Positions 7,799 to 15,678 of a DNA stretch of 38,875 nt are shown here, in pieces (position 1 is the stretch's first letter; each line of letters begins with the position of its first letter). Under the pieces are notes generated by a model. The model saw only the letters and a program-made list of their open reading frames with translations, was not told where the DNA came from and searched no databases. The DNA is from an uncultured bacterium (GTDB lineage Bacteria > Cyanobacteriota > Vampirovibrionia > Gastranaerophilales > Gastranaerophilaceae). The stretch covers positions 1-38,875 of the forward strand of contig CASFNW010000027.1 in NCBI GenBank assembly GCA_949296245.1, read 5' to 3'. A program made the position numbers and the translations under genes.

Positions 7799-8923
7799 AT
7801 GATTCCTATAGTAGATTTGAAAAGGCAGTACAAACAAACAGGTGCTGAAATCGAAAAAGCAGTAGTGGATGTGTTGCGTTCAGGTTCTTATATTTTAGGA
7901 CCGAATACAAAAGCTCTTGAACAAGAGTTTGCACAATATCTTGGTACAAAACATGCTATAGGGCTCAATTCCGGTACTGACGCACTTCATCTTGCATTGA
8001 GAGCACTGGATATAGGTAAAGGCGATGAAGTTATAACTGTTGCATTTACGTTTGTTGCAACAACCGAATCTATAGAAATTGTCGGAGCTACTCCCGTATT
8101 TGTAGATATAGACCCTGATACATTCAATATGGATGTTACACAAATTGAATCAAAAATTACACCGAAAACAAAAGCAATCATGCCTGTACACCTTTACGGA
8201 CAGCCTGCTAATATGGAAGTAATTATGGACATAGCAAAACGCTATAATCTATACGTTATAGAAGACTGCTGTCAGGCTATCGGTGCTGAATTTAAAGGCA
8301 AAAAAGTCGGTTCCTTCGGCGATATCGGCTGCTACAGCTTCTTCCCGACCAAAAACTTAGGCGGCATGGGTGACGGCGGTATGGCTGTAACAAACAGCGA
8401 TTACTTAAAAGACAGAATGACTGCATTGAGAAACCATGGCGGAGCCGTAAGATATCACCACGATGAAATCGGTGTAAACAGCCGTCTTGATGAAATTCAG
8501 TCAGCTATTCTCCGTGTAAAAATGAATTACATTGATGAATGGAACAAAATGAGAAGAGAAGTAGCACACAGATATACAGAACTTTTCAAAGGATATGAAG
8601 ATGTACAGACACCGAAAGAACTTGATGACACTTACTGTGTTTATCACCAGTACACAATCAAAGTTCCTAACCGTGATGAGGTACAAAAAATGCTTCAGGA
8701 AAACGGCGTAGGTGCAATGCTTTATTACCCCATACCTCTGCACATGCAAAAAGTTCATGCACACCTCGGATACAAAATGGGTGATTTGCCAAAAACAGAA
8801 TATGATACACAGCATGTAATGAGTTTGCCTATGTTTGCGGAATTAACATTTGAAGAACAAAAAGAAATTGTTCAAAAAGTTAAAGATGCAATTGAAAAAT
8901 GCAAAGCATCAGCAAGCTGTTAG
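7799..8923 (+). CDS. DegT/DnrJ/EryC1/StrS-family sugar aminotransferase
   Basis: A 374-residue PLP-dependent enzyme of the fold-type I family that transfers an amino group onto a nucleotide-activated keto sugar. Evidence: GSYILGPNTKALEQEFAQYLG and LNSGTDALHLAL at the N-terminus, D156 and Q159 in VIEDCCQAIGAEFKGKKVGSFG, and the PLP lysine K185 in FFPTKNLGGMGDGGM. The C-terminus has the family pattern YPIPLHMQKVHAHLGYKMGDLPKTE. AAAGGAG precedes the ATG. It is a single-gene unit with its own terminator and no neighbouring sugar genes, so the exact substrate (cell-surface glycan, LPS or glycoprotein sugar) cannot be told from context. Confidence 0.93.
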   Translation: MIPIVDLKRQYKQTGAEIEKAVVDVLRSGSYILGPNTKALEQEFAQYLGTKHAIGLNSGTDALHLALRALDIGKGDEVITVAFTFVATTESIEIVGATPVFVDIDPDTFNMDVTQIESKITPKTKAIMPVHLYGQPANMEVIMDIAKRYNLYVIEDCCQAIGAEFKGKKVGSFGDIGCYSFFPTKNLGGMGDGGMAVTNSDYLKDRMTALRNHGGAVRYHHDEIGVNSRLDEIQSAILRVKMNYIDEWNKMRREVAHRYTELFKGYEDVQTPKELDDTYCVYHQYTIKVPNRDEVQKMLQENGVGAMLYYPIPLHMQKVHAHLGYKMGDLPKTEYDTQHVMSLPMFAELTFEEQKEIVQKVKDAIEKCKASASC

Positions 8924-8945
8924 TATTTAAATAAAATTATAAAAT

Positions 8946-8979
8946 AAAAAGGGACAGATTTTTTGTCTGTCCCTTTTTA
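8946..8979 (+). terminator. Strong intrinsic terminator
   Basis: AAAAAGGGACAGA and TCTGTCCCTTTTT form a perfect stem around TTTTTG, followed by T-rich sequence, 22 nt after the aminotransferase stop. The symmetrical A/T flanks allow two-way action. Confidence 0.92.
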
Positions 8980-9240
8980 TTTTTAAATTTCATATAGTCA
9001 ACTGACTCCAACTACTTGTTGAACCTGTGCATTAATCAAGTCCATTCATCGCAAACAAGTCCGGCACAGGCAACAAGTGCATGAGGTCACTTCCGAAAAA
9101 TGCTAGTCTTTGCGTCACTCGCACTCCGTGTACACTTCTACAAGCGAGGCCGCCTCAGACATCATTTATTAAGCAAAAAATTTTCTTTATTTGTTTTTAA
9201 TATATATAAAAAGTTAAAAAATACAAAAAATGGTCTGCCT
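8980..9240. other. Intergenic region with inverted repeat and GC-richer patch
   Basis: ACTTGTTGAACCTGTGC (9014-9030) pairs with GCACAGGCAACAAGT (9064-9078), leaving a two-against-one bulge. The following stretch to about 9170 is GC-richer than its surroundings and resembles other non-coding islands of the window. The reading frame of the next gene is open through part of it from an ATG at 9100, but that N-terminus (FASLALRVHFYKRGRLRHH) looks non-native. Confidence 0.5.
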
Positions 9241-10134
9241 ATGGAAATTTCATACATTAATAACTTATTGCCTGTAAATAATCAGTATTGTAACAATAAA
9301 AAGCAGCAAATATCTTCTGGTTTATCGTGCGATAGTTTTGAAACCGAATTTTCTAAAAATAAAAAGAAAATGGCAGAAAATTTAAGAAAATACGATATCA
9401 ATAAAAATTTGATAAAAAATTTTGAAAAAGCAAGAGATGAAATGGAATACAATCTTGCACTGGAAGACATCACATACAGTGTACTGGAAAAATATGAAAA
9501 CTCACAAATTGCAGAAAAATCATTATGGCAAAATGCAGCAAAAAGACATACAACAAATCTGGCATTAGAACAATATTTTTATAAATTAAAAGCAAAAACA
9601 GATAAAAAACTGCTGTCATTTTTTAAAGATATATCCCAAAAAGATACAAAACCGGATATTATAAAAATTAAGAATGAGCTAAAATACAAATATAATATAA
9701 AAGAGACTTATTTTGACAATAATAAAGAATGTGCTCAAATGTGCCTTGATGCAGTAAAAATATTAAAAGAAAAAGACTTTCCTCTTCCTGACTGTATTAT
9801 ATACAATAAATACTTTCCTTACGGCGGTATAAGCTTTGCTGTTGATAATAAAAAAATAATCATAATCAACCCCGAAAATGCAGATGAATGGATGCAATCT
9901 ACCGGTCATCGGCTACATACCATCACACACGAATGTGTTCATTGCACACAGCCCGGATTGATTGCTTTTTCAGTAAAAAAGATTCCTGCAGAATTTCAAA
10001 ATACAGTATCAAATCTTTCATTATATGCTGATGAAAACTTTACTCACGAAATTCATGCTGAACTTGTGACAAAAAAATTGCTGGATGAATTAACAGCCGA
10101 TGAACAAAAATTATTGGATTATATTGAAAAATAG
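9241..10134 (+). CDS. Putative zinc metallopeptidase-like protein (HExxH), lineage-specific
   Basis: Starting at ATG 9241 this is a 297-residue, Lys/Asn-rich protein. Residues about 40-180 are strongly helical. The C-terminal part contains THECVH, an HExxH zinc motif (H230, E231, H234), followed some 36-40 residues later by FTHEIHAEL with E270 and E274, either of which could be the third ligand as in gluzincins. No signal peptide. A longer start at 9100 is open, but its extra 47 residues come from a GC-rich non-coding patch. A second protein of similar design lies at 11398-12213. It converges on the next gene with one base between the stops. Substrate unknown. Confidence 0.7.
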   Translation: MEISYINNLLPVNNQYCNNKKQQISSGLSCDSFETEFSKNKKKMAENLRKYDINKNLIKNFEKARDEMEYNLALEDITYSVLEKYENSQIAEKSLWQNAAKRHTTNLALEQYFYKLKAKTDKKLLSFFKDISQKDTKPDIIKIKNELKYKYNIKETYFDNNKECAQMCLDAVKILKEKDFPLPDCIIYNKYFPYGGISFAVDNKKIIIINPENADEWMQSTGHRLHTITHECVHCTQPGLIAFSVKKIPAEFQNTVSNLSLYADENFTHEIHAELVTKKLLDELTADEQKLLDYIEK

Positions 10135-10135
10135 C

Positions 10136-11101
10136 TCACATCGCATTAAAAAATTCTGCAGCCTTATCCGCTCTTATAAACTGCTGATTGGGGAATCTTT
10201 TTGCTAAATCATCAATTATATTGTAATAGGCATCGTTTACTATTACATAGCGGATACCGTCATTTGCCAATTTCTTATCTTTTGCCGCTACGACAATAAA
10301 AGAACCGTCTCGATATGCATGCCCGCCTGCTGTGCCCAGCCCTGCGCCGATGCCCGCTGCATCATCCGCAACAGCAAGCGGTGCCGTAAAAAATTGGCGG
10401 TTTTTATCTATCCCTTTTGACAAGAGATTGTTAAGCTGCAATAACTGGTCGGCAACGCCTATCTTAGCAAGACCGTGTGCATCAAACCTTGATGCAATTT
10501 GCGGATTCAGGTCATTAAGATAAATAAAAGCATCATAGTTTACACCGGAAGGGACTTTAGTACCGTTAAAAGCTTTTTGATACAGTTTATACAATTCTTC
10601 TTTGTTGAAGCCTGTTTGCTGTCCGTTTAGTCTTGAGACAAGACTGCTTTTCCAACTGTTTAATATTTTGTTTTCTTTTTTCAGTATTGCAGTTTTGTCT
10701 TGAACACAGGATTTTAAAGACTTTGTTAAAAATGTACTAAACAAGCCTGTGTCACCGGTTTTTAAAAACACTTTGTATAAATCTTTAAGATGGTTCTTCT
10801 CTAAATATGCCGATAATTCCTGCCTGCTCAGTTTCGTTTGCAGTGTCTTAAAAATTTCGGAAACAGAAGCGGCTTTATTAGATAACTCATCGAACAAATT
10901 TGTAACTTCTGTTAAAGGTTTTCCTTCAAGATATTTTTTAATTTTTCCCGAGTTATTTAATATAACCTCATCACACCCTTCCAATACATAAGGATTGGAC
11001 AGAGAAAAATTTAAATGCTGGGTGTTTTGTACACCTTTTAAATTATAAGGTGTACTTCTTAGCACTGATTGTAATATTTTTTTGCCTGCCAATAAAGTCA
11101 T
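10136..11101 (-). CDS. Unknown lineage-specific protein with a Gly/Ala-rich C-terminal domain
   Basis: A 321-residue protein from ATG 11101; TAGGA lies eight bases upstream. An in-frame TTG at 11137 would add 12 residues but has no ribosome site. Residues about 40-190 are helical and charged. The C-terminal domain (about 235-321) starts with a Gly/Ala-rich turn (DDAAGIGAGLGTAGGHAYRDG), continues SFIVVAAKDKKLANDGIRYVIVNDAYY and ends RFPNQQFIRADKAAEFF, the look of a compact alpha/beta module that could be an enzymatic or effector C-terminus. I do not recognise it. It lies just upstream of the truncated lpdA copy and is transcribed away from it. Confidence 0.72.
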   Translation of the reverse strand: MTLLAGKKILQSVLRSTPYNLKGVQNTQHLNFSLSNPYVLEGCDEVILNNSGKIKKYLEGKPLTEVTNLFDELSNKAASVSEIFKTLQTKLSRQELSAYLEKNHLKDLYKVFLKTGDTGLFSTFLTKSLKSCVQDKTAILKKENKILNSWKSSLVSRLNGQQTGFNKEELYKLYQKAFNGTKVPSGVNYDAFIYLNDLNPQIASRFDAHGLAKIGVADQLLQLNNLLSKGIDKNRQFFTAPLAVADDAAGIGAGLGTAGGHAYRDGSFIVVAAKDKKLANDGIRYVIVNDAYYNIIDDLAKRFPNQQFIRADKAAEFFNAM

Positions 11102-11152
11102 AAATTTTCCTAAAAACCAACCTGTATATATAAACAAAAAATATTATAAAAA

Positions 11153-11291
11153 ATTGCCAAAATCCGCATAAATTGTCATAATTATAAAATGGAAAATAAT
11201 TTTGATTTGGGTATTATAGGCGGAGGACCTGCAGGATACAGTGCAGCAATACGTGCTGCGCAAAAAGGTTTGTCCGTTATTGTTTTTGAAA
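11153..11291 (+). repeat. Left copy of the duplicated lpdA promoter and 5' end
   Basis: These 139 bp match 13975-14113 with six mismatches and no gaps. The repeat begins one base before the -35 box of the lpdA promoter and ends in codon 35. Of the five mismatches in the coding part four are synonymous third-position changes and one is a Val/Ile change. It marks the left edge of the inserted segment. Confidence 0.95.
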
Positions 11292-11320
11292 GGTTAAATT
11301 TTCTAACGCTGTTTTATTAA
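11189..11320 (+). pseudogene. Truncated lpdA 5' fragment (34 codons plus 9 foreign codons)
   Basis: An ATG at 11189 with the same leaderless promoter as lpdA (TTGCCA 11154-11159, CATAAT 11177-11182) opens a 43-codon frame. Its first 34 residues (MENNFDLGIIGGGPAGYSAA...) equal the FAD-binding start of LpdA except V32 for I. After E34 the sequence departs into insert DNA and stops at 11320. It lacks the redox cysteines and cannot function. The promoter may still be active and could make a short peptide or drive RNA into the insert. Confidence 0.9.
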
Positions 11321-11397
11321 AATAATTTATGTTTAATCTTACACAATATAATTTCTACATAATGTGCTTATTTTAGCTAATATATCAAAATATTTAA

Positions 11398-12213
11398 TTA
11401 AAATTCAAATAGTGTTTTAAAAAGTTTTTGCAAATGATTTGAGTATTTATATAATTTATCCATTGGATTACATGATGGTAATATTGTTTTGCTATTTAAA
11501 CTGTCTGTGATTAACTTAGTCAAAAATTCAGCAAAAAATTCCATTTTTGAAGTAGCCGCATATGTTCCTATTGAATTTATTATTTCTTGCTTATTGCAAG
11601 AGTCTTTAATTGGTTTGTTAAAATTGAAAATAACCTGCAATCCTTGAGGATTTGAGATTGTCTTTTTATTGTAATAAATTTGTAAATTTTGGGAATTCCC
11701 ATCATATCCATAAGTTTTCATTATTTTATCTATGTGTATATTATGGCACCATTCATGTATACCCTGTGATAAGAAGTGTCCAGAACTTCTTAAATTATTT
11801 TTATAATCTTTGTAAATTTTTTTTGCATCGTTTATGCAGGAATCAATATGTTTAATAAAAATAGAACGCATTTCAAAAGGAGATTCATCAACAAATATTT
11901 TTTTTGTATCTGTTATACAAAATGCATTTCCAATATTTTTGCTGACAAGTTTATCGGAATTAAAACATCTTATTCTTGGGGGTAATGCGTCAAATGGTAG
12001 TTTGTATCTGACAGATAATTCTTCAAATATATTCAAAATTAGTGCAAAATATCCAGCACTTATTTTGTTATTTGAAAAATTTGCATCAATATTGTAATTG
12101 TTTAAAAAGGCATGTTCTATAAAACGTATATCAGCTTTGTTTATTTGTTTAATAATATTTTTGTTTAAACCTGTGTGAACCAGGATATTTCTTTTATCTC
12201 TTATTTGGATCAT
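11398..12213 (-). CDS. Putative HExxH zinc metallopeptidase-like cargo protein
   Basis: A 271-residue, Asn/Lys/Ile-rich protein. The zinc motif is H153-E154-W-C-H157 in LSQGIHEWCHNIH; about 70 residues on, TSKMEFFAEFLTKLI supplies E225 or E229 as a likely third ligand, a gluzincin-like layout. No signal peptide or membrane segment. It shares the HExC/WxH motif and downstream glutamate helix with the protein at 9241-10134, but overall similarity by eye is low. The start is the ATG at 12213 after an AT-rich region with no clear ribosome site. It is divergent from the three forward genes of the inserted segment. Could be a toxin or effector-type protease; that is inference. Confidence 0.7.
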   Translation of the reverse strand: MIQIRDKRNILVHTGLNKNIIKQINKADIRFIEHAFLNNYNIDANFSNNKISAGYFALILNIFEELSVRYKLPFDALPPRIRCFNSDKLVSKNIGNAFCITDTKKIFVDESPFEMRSIFIKHIDSCINDAKKIYKDYKNNLRSSGHFLSQGIHEWCHNIHIDKIMKTYGYDGNSQNLQIYYNKKTISNPQGLQVIFNFNKPIKDSCNKQEIINSIGTYAATSKMEFFAEFLTKLITDSLNSKTILPSCNPMDKLYKYSNHLQKLFKTLFEF

Positions 12214-12307
12214 AAAATAAAAAGTTTTGTAAATGTATTACACCTAATTTATTGCCATGATAACATAAAAATGATATTTTATAACTAAATATATTAAAGG
12301 TATAACA

Positions 12308-12646
12308 ATGATTAATAAAATAAGTGATACTAAAGTTTCTTTTAAAAATATTAATTTTATAAATAACGTAGCAAAAAATAGAATTCGCCCTAATGCTTTA
12401 TTAAATAATGAATTTTCCAGAAGAGAATTAATCAATAATGATTATGCAAAGATTTTAAATGGTCCTTTTGGGCACCCTTATACGGGCAGGCCAGCATCAA
12501 ATGGGGGAAGTAATCATACATCTGAGCAAATTGATGATTTACTTAATCAAGAACTTGCGGATAAAGCAGAAAATGCTATTGAAATATTTAAAAATATATT
12601 TAAATTTGTTAAGGAAACAATCAAAAGTATATTGGATTTAGATTAA
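12308..12646 (+). CDS. Small cargo protein of the lpdA insertion
   Basis: A 112-residue protein with AAAGG eight bases before its ATG. The N-terminus has a strand-like TKVSFKNINF segment of the kind seen in several lineage-specific proteins here. The middle is polar with Pro/Gly/Asn (GHPYTGRPASNGG), and the C-terminal 45 residues form a charged then hydrophobic helix (AENAIEIFKNIFKFVKETIKSIL). The next gene starts two bases after its stop, so the two are translationally linked. Function unknown; a small partner of the following protein is plausible. Confidence 0.65.
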   Translation: MINKISDTKVSFKNINFINNVAKNRIRPNALLNNEFSRRELINNDYAKILNGPFGHPYTGRPASNGGSNHTSEQIDDLLNQELADKAENAIEIFKNIFKFVKETIKSILDLD

Positions 12647-12648
12647 TA

Positions 12649-13593
12649 ATGCTACAAAATATAGTTAATGTACCATACAGACAAAAGCCCCAAAATTTAC
12701 AAAAATATTCGTATAAAAACAACAACATAATAGAAAACGATGAATTTGTTAGTATCCCAAAAATCAATAATATCAATATTGACATTACTGATTTGATGTC
12801 ACCAACTACTTTTTATGAACTTTATAGTAACAAAACAAACAAAGACAAAAAATTAAAAGCGTATACACAAATTTTTAATAATCCTGAGTTAATTACGGAA
12901 TTGTTCCAAAACAAAAAAATATTAAAAGCTTCACTTTTAGGTTTATCAAAATGTGTTAATGAACAATTATTGGATAAAAAAAATAGCCCAAAAGATATAG
13001 AAAATCTATGTCTTATTAAAAGTGTTTTAGATTACAATGCATCTTTATTAAACCACAATAATATAACTTCAATACCCTCCTTTGGTAAAATTTGGCATTT
13101 TTTTACAGATATAACAAATCCTAAAGATAAAGCAGAAATAATTGTCAATAGATGGTCTTTAAGTGCAGCCACAACAGCGGCAGCTCTTGCAAATACAGGA
13201 ATAGGAGACAAAATTGCATTAACCTATATTACAAAAGAAATGTGTAAAAGAGTATTTAAAACATATAATTTAAATGGCGGTTATACAGCAGCAATTACAG
13301 GCGTGTCAGTAGGTGCCATATTAGGGACCCATGCTGCTGCATCTGTTCTTACTGTTTGGCCTGCGGTAGGGAATGCAGCAAATGCAACAATATCTTATAG
13401 TCTTCATCAGTTAACAGGAAGAGCCTGTATTGAGTTTTGTGAAGCAAACAAAAATAATCCACATATGTCTAATATTGATGCTATTTCTAAATTTGGCATA
13501 CAATTGAAAAACGGATTAAACATTATACAAAATGACAAGATAAGACATATTGCCAGGCATGCTGTTGATAAAATTCTAGATACTGTTTTATAA
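12649..13593 (+). CDS. Cargo protein with Gly/Ala-rich membrane-type domain (weak DUF697-like resemblance)
   Basis: A 314-residue protein. Residues 1-150 are Asn/Lys-rich and helical. From about 165 it changes to a hydrophobic, Ala/Gly-rich domain: LSAATTAAALANTGIGDKIAL, TKEMCKRVFKTYNLNGGYTAAITGVSVGAILGTHAAASVL, WPAVGNAANATISYSLHQLTGRACIEF. The pattern of helix, 'GD..AL..I...M', Gly hinge, Ala-rich helix and 'P.vGN..NA..s' recalls membrane-associated DUF697/YcjF-type domains or colicin-like hydrophobic hairpins; I am not certain. It starts two bases after the previous gene and has no ribosome site of its own. A membrane-acting role is inferred. Confidence 0.65.
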   Translation: MLQNIVNVPYRQKPQNLQKYSYKNNNIIENDEFVSIPKINNINIDITDLMSPTTFYELYSNKTNKDKKLKAYTQIFNNPELITELFQNKKILKASLLGLSKCVNEQLLDKKNSPKDIENLCLIKSVLDYNASLLNHNNITSIPSFGKIWHFFTDITNPKDKAEIIVNRWSLSAATTAAALANTGIGDKIALTYITKEMCKRVFKTYNLNGGYTAAITGVSVGAILGTHAAASVLTVWPAVGNAANATISYSLHQLTGRACIEFCEANKNNPHMSNIDAISKFGIQLKNGLNIIQNDKIRHIARHAVDKILDTVL

Positions 13594-13616
13594 TTTAAAC
13601 AACAAGGATTTATCTT

Positions 13617-13970
13617 ATGAAAATATTTAACCAGCAAACACAGACTGCTTATACAAAAATAAATTGTAAACAATCCATTAGAGAAAAAATGGGATTTAAT
13701 ACTATTCCTGAACAAGAAAGAGTTTCTACAATCAAACAAGAACACAAAAAAGATATAAGAGATATGAAGCAATCAATCGCTATAGGTTTGATTATTTCAG
13801 TATTATCTTTTTTAACAGGTGTTATTAGAAAAAAATCCGTGAAATCTCTTATAATACCATCAATTGAACTTGGGGCTGCATTATCTTTTCCTGTATATTT
13901 TTGTAAAATGCTTATTGCTAAAACAAAAGAATCTGCCGAGACAAACAAAGCTAAAGTTTTTAATGCATAA
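13617..13970 (+). CDS. Small two-helix membrane protein, last gene of the insertion
   Basis: A 117-residue protein with AAGGA nine bases before the ATG. The N-terminal 55 residues are polar and basic. Two hydrophobic segments follow (about 61-77, AIGLIISVLSFLTGVI, and about 85-105, SLIIPSIELGAALSFPVYF) separated by a basic RKKSVKS loop, predicting a helical hairpin with both ends on the same side. It ends four bases before the right lpdA repeat, so its 3' end practically defines the insertion edge. Unknown function; an immunity or accessory membrane protein for its upstream neighbour is one possibility. Confidence 0.65.
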   Translation: MKIFNQQTQTAYTKINCKQSIREKMGFNTIPEQERVSTIKQEHKKDIRDMKQSIAIGLIISVLSFLTGVIRKKSVKSLIIPSIELGAALSFPVYFCKMLIAKTKESAETNKAKVFNA

Positions 13971-13974
13971 ATAG

Positions 13975-14113
13975 ATTGCCAAAATCAGCATAAATTGTCA
14001 TAATTATAAAATGGAAAATAATTTTGATTTGGGTATTATAGGCGGGGGGCCTGCAGGATACAGCGCCGCAATACGTGCTGCGCAAAAAGGTTTGTCCGTT
14101 ATTATTTTTGAAA
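13975..14113 (+). repeat. Right copy of the duplicated lpdA promoter and 5' end
   Basis: This is the copy that belongs to the intact lpdA gene. It aligns base for base (offset 2822) with 11153-11291, with six mismatches in 139 positions, so the insertion leaves a complete gene with a complete promoter on this side. Confidence 0.95.
13976..14004 (+). promoter_or_regulatory. lpdA promoter, leaderless layout
   Basis: TTGCCA (13976-13981), a 17-bp spacer and CATAAT (13999-14004) end six bases before the ATG at 14011. No Shine-Dalgarno is present. The -35 box sits at the very edge of the repeat, so the duplicated unit contains the promoter exactly. Confidence 0.6.
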
Positions 14114-15363
14114 AAGAACAAATGGGCGGGGTGTGTCTGAATAAAGGATGTATCCCGACTAAAACTATTCTTCATTGCAGCGATTTTTATAAAAATCTAA
14201 AAAAAGCTGAAAAATTCGGTATTGAAATCAGTGACAAATCATATAATTACGAAAAAATTTTTAACCGTAAAAATGAAATTGTCGAAAAACTACAAAAATC
14301 GCTGACAAAGCTTGTTCAAAGCTACGGTGTTGAAATAATCAATGCAGAGGCAAAAATTGATGCTAAAGACAAAATAGAAGCTGACGGGAAGGTTTATCAG
14401 TGCAAAAATATGATTCTTGCAACAGGTTCAAAACCTGCACAGTTAAAAGACCTTGAACGTGACGGCAAATTTATTTTGAATTCCGATGATATTTTAAATC
14501 TGTCACAATTGCCGGAAAATATTCTTATAACAGGCTCCGGCGCCATAGGTGTTGAATGGGCAAGGATATTCAGCTCACTTGATAAAAATGTTACGGTGGT
14601 TGAACTTGCTGACAGACTGCTTCCGGCTGCGGATGCTGATGTTTCAAAACGGCTCGACAGGCTGTTTAAAAAGAGCGGAATAAAATTCTTTACAGGTGCA
14701 AAAGTTGACAGTATTTCTAACAAAACAGTTACGCTTTCAAACGGACAGATTTTAAATCCTGACATTATTCTGTGTGCTGCCGGCAGAGAACCTGTGCTGC
14801 CGGAAGGTATCGGGTTTGAAAAAGACGGAAGGTTTGTCAAAGTTAATAATAATTTTCAAACAAATTATGAAAACATCTATGCAATAGGAGATATAAACGG
14901 AAAAATGCAGCTTGCACACAGCGCAGTGCATCAGGCAATATCCGTTGTAGATTTTATTGCCGGCAATAAACAGGTTCATTTTGATATACTCAGAGTTCCT
15001 TCCGTTATTTACGGCAATCCGGAAATTGCCTGGATCGGGAAAACAGAAGAGATGCTTGCCGGTATAGACTATAAAGTATCGACTTTTCCTGTATCTGCTT
15101 TAGGCAAGGCTTTTGCGGATGATGAGATTGACGGATTTGTTAAAGTTCTTTCTGTTGATAATAAAATTGCAGGAGCTCATATCGTGTGTCCGGAAGCATC
15201 TTCCTTGATTCATCAGTTTTCTTTGATGATTGATAATGAATTGAAAACAGAAGATATTTTAAATACTGTATTTGCCCATCCGACATACTCAGAAGCAGTG
15301 TTTGAATCAATTCTCGGAATGGAGGGGCTGAGTCTGAGCCTGCCTCCTGTAAAATTACTCTAA
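14011..15363 (+). CDS. lpdA: Dihydrolipoyl dehydrogenase
   Basis: A 450-residue FAD/NAD flavoprotein disulfide reductase. FAD is bound by IIGGGPAGYSAA (9-20); the redox disulfide is C42/C47 in GGVCLNKGCIPTK; the NAD domain starts ILITGSGAIGVEWA; the second FAD motif is ENIYAIGDI; and the catalytic His-Glu pair is H423/E428 in AHPTYSEAV. These point to E3 of pyruvate or related 2-oxoacid dehydrogenase complexes or the glycine cleavage system, which reoxidises dihydrolipoamide. No E1, E2 or glycine-cleavage gene is adjacent. The gene survives the upstream insertion because its promoter and first codons are duplicated; the 5' part may come from a different strain. Confidence 0.95.
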   Translation: MENNFDLGIIGGGPAGYSAAIRAAQKGLSVIIFEKEQMGGVCLNKGCIPTKTILHCSDFYKNLKKAEKFGIEISDKSYNYEKIFNRKNEIVEKLQKSLTKLVQSYGVEIINAEAKIDAKDKIEADGKVYQCKNMILATGSKPAQLKDLERDGKFILNSDDILNLSQLPENILITGSGAIGVEWARIFSSLDKNVTVVELADRLLPAADADVSKRLDRLFKKSGIKFFTGAKVDSISNKTVTLSNGQILNPDIILCAAGREPVLPEGIGFEKDGRFVKVNNNFQTNYENIYAIGDINGKMQLAHSAVHQAISVVDFIAGNKQVHFDILRVPSVIYGNPEIAWIGKTEEMLAGIDYKVSTFPVSALGKAFADDEIDGFVKVLSVDNKIAGAHIVCPEASSLIHQFSLMIDNELKTEDILNTVFAHPTYSEAVFESILGMEGLSLSLPPVKLL

Positions 15364-15430
15364 TTTGATATTATACGTTCAAACTATAGTATGTCCGAGA
15401 AAATTTTGCGATAAGAAGGACTCCGTTTTG

Positions 15431-15621
15431 AGTTGACTAAATGTCAAGTCAAAATGGATGGAAAGAGCAAAATTTTTGACAAAGCGAACACGCATAGCGA
15501 AGCGAGCAGTAGTGAGCCTGTCTTCGAAACACAGAGTAGGTGAGTGTCATTTGTTCACTATACGTGAAGACATTTTGCACGAAATCAAAGCCCTCTCATA
15601 AAACTTGACATTTAGTCAACT
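15431..15621. repeat. 19-bp inverted repeats enclosing about 150 bp
   Basis: AGTTGACTAAATGTCAAGT (15431-15449) and its exact reverse complement at 15603-15621 bracket a non-coding segment. The arms contain an internal palindrome-like TTGACTAAATGTCAA. Confidence 0.85.
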
Positions 15622-15678
15622 TTTGTTCGGCAGAGTGGCAAAAGAAGTCAAAGGTGAGCAGGTGCCGGCTGCGTTGAG

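Larger units (their letters stand above)
11292..13974. mobile_element. Inserted segment (genomic cassette) inside the lpdA 5' region
   Basis: This 2683-bp stretch lies between the two lpdA 5'-end copies. It is clearly more AT-rich than lpdA and carries four genes: an HExxH protein on the reverse strand and three small or medium genes on the forward strand. No integrase, transposase or plasmid gene is seen inside. Reading it as acquired DNA rests on the flanking repeats, the composition change and the accessory gene content; the mechanism (site-specific, homologous or transformation-mediated) is not shown by the sequence. Confidence 0.75.

Noticed and set aside
9100..9240. Extended N-terminus of the HExxH protein
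   Set aside because: The 47 extra codons come from a GC-richer non-coding patch and look unlike the rest of the protein; ATG 9241 preferred.
11292..13974. Integrase or transposase in the lpdA insertion
   Set aside because: None of the four cargo proteins shows tyrosine, serine or DDE recombinase motifs.
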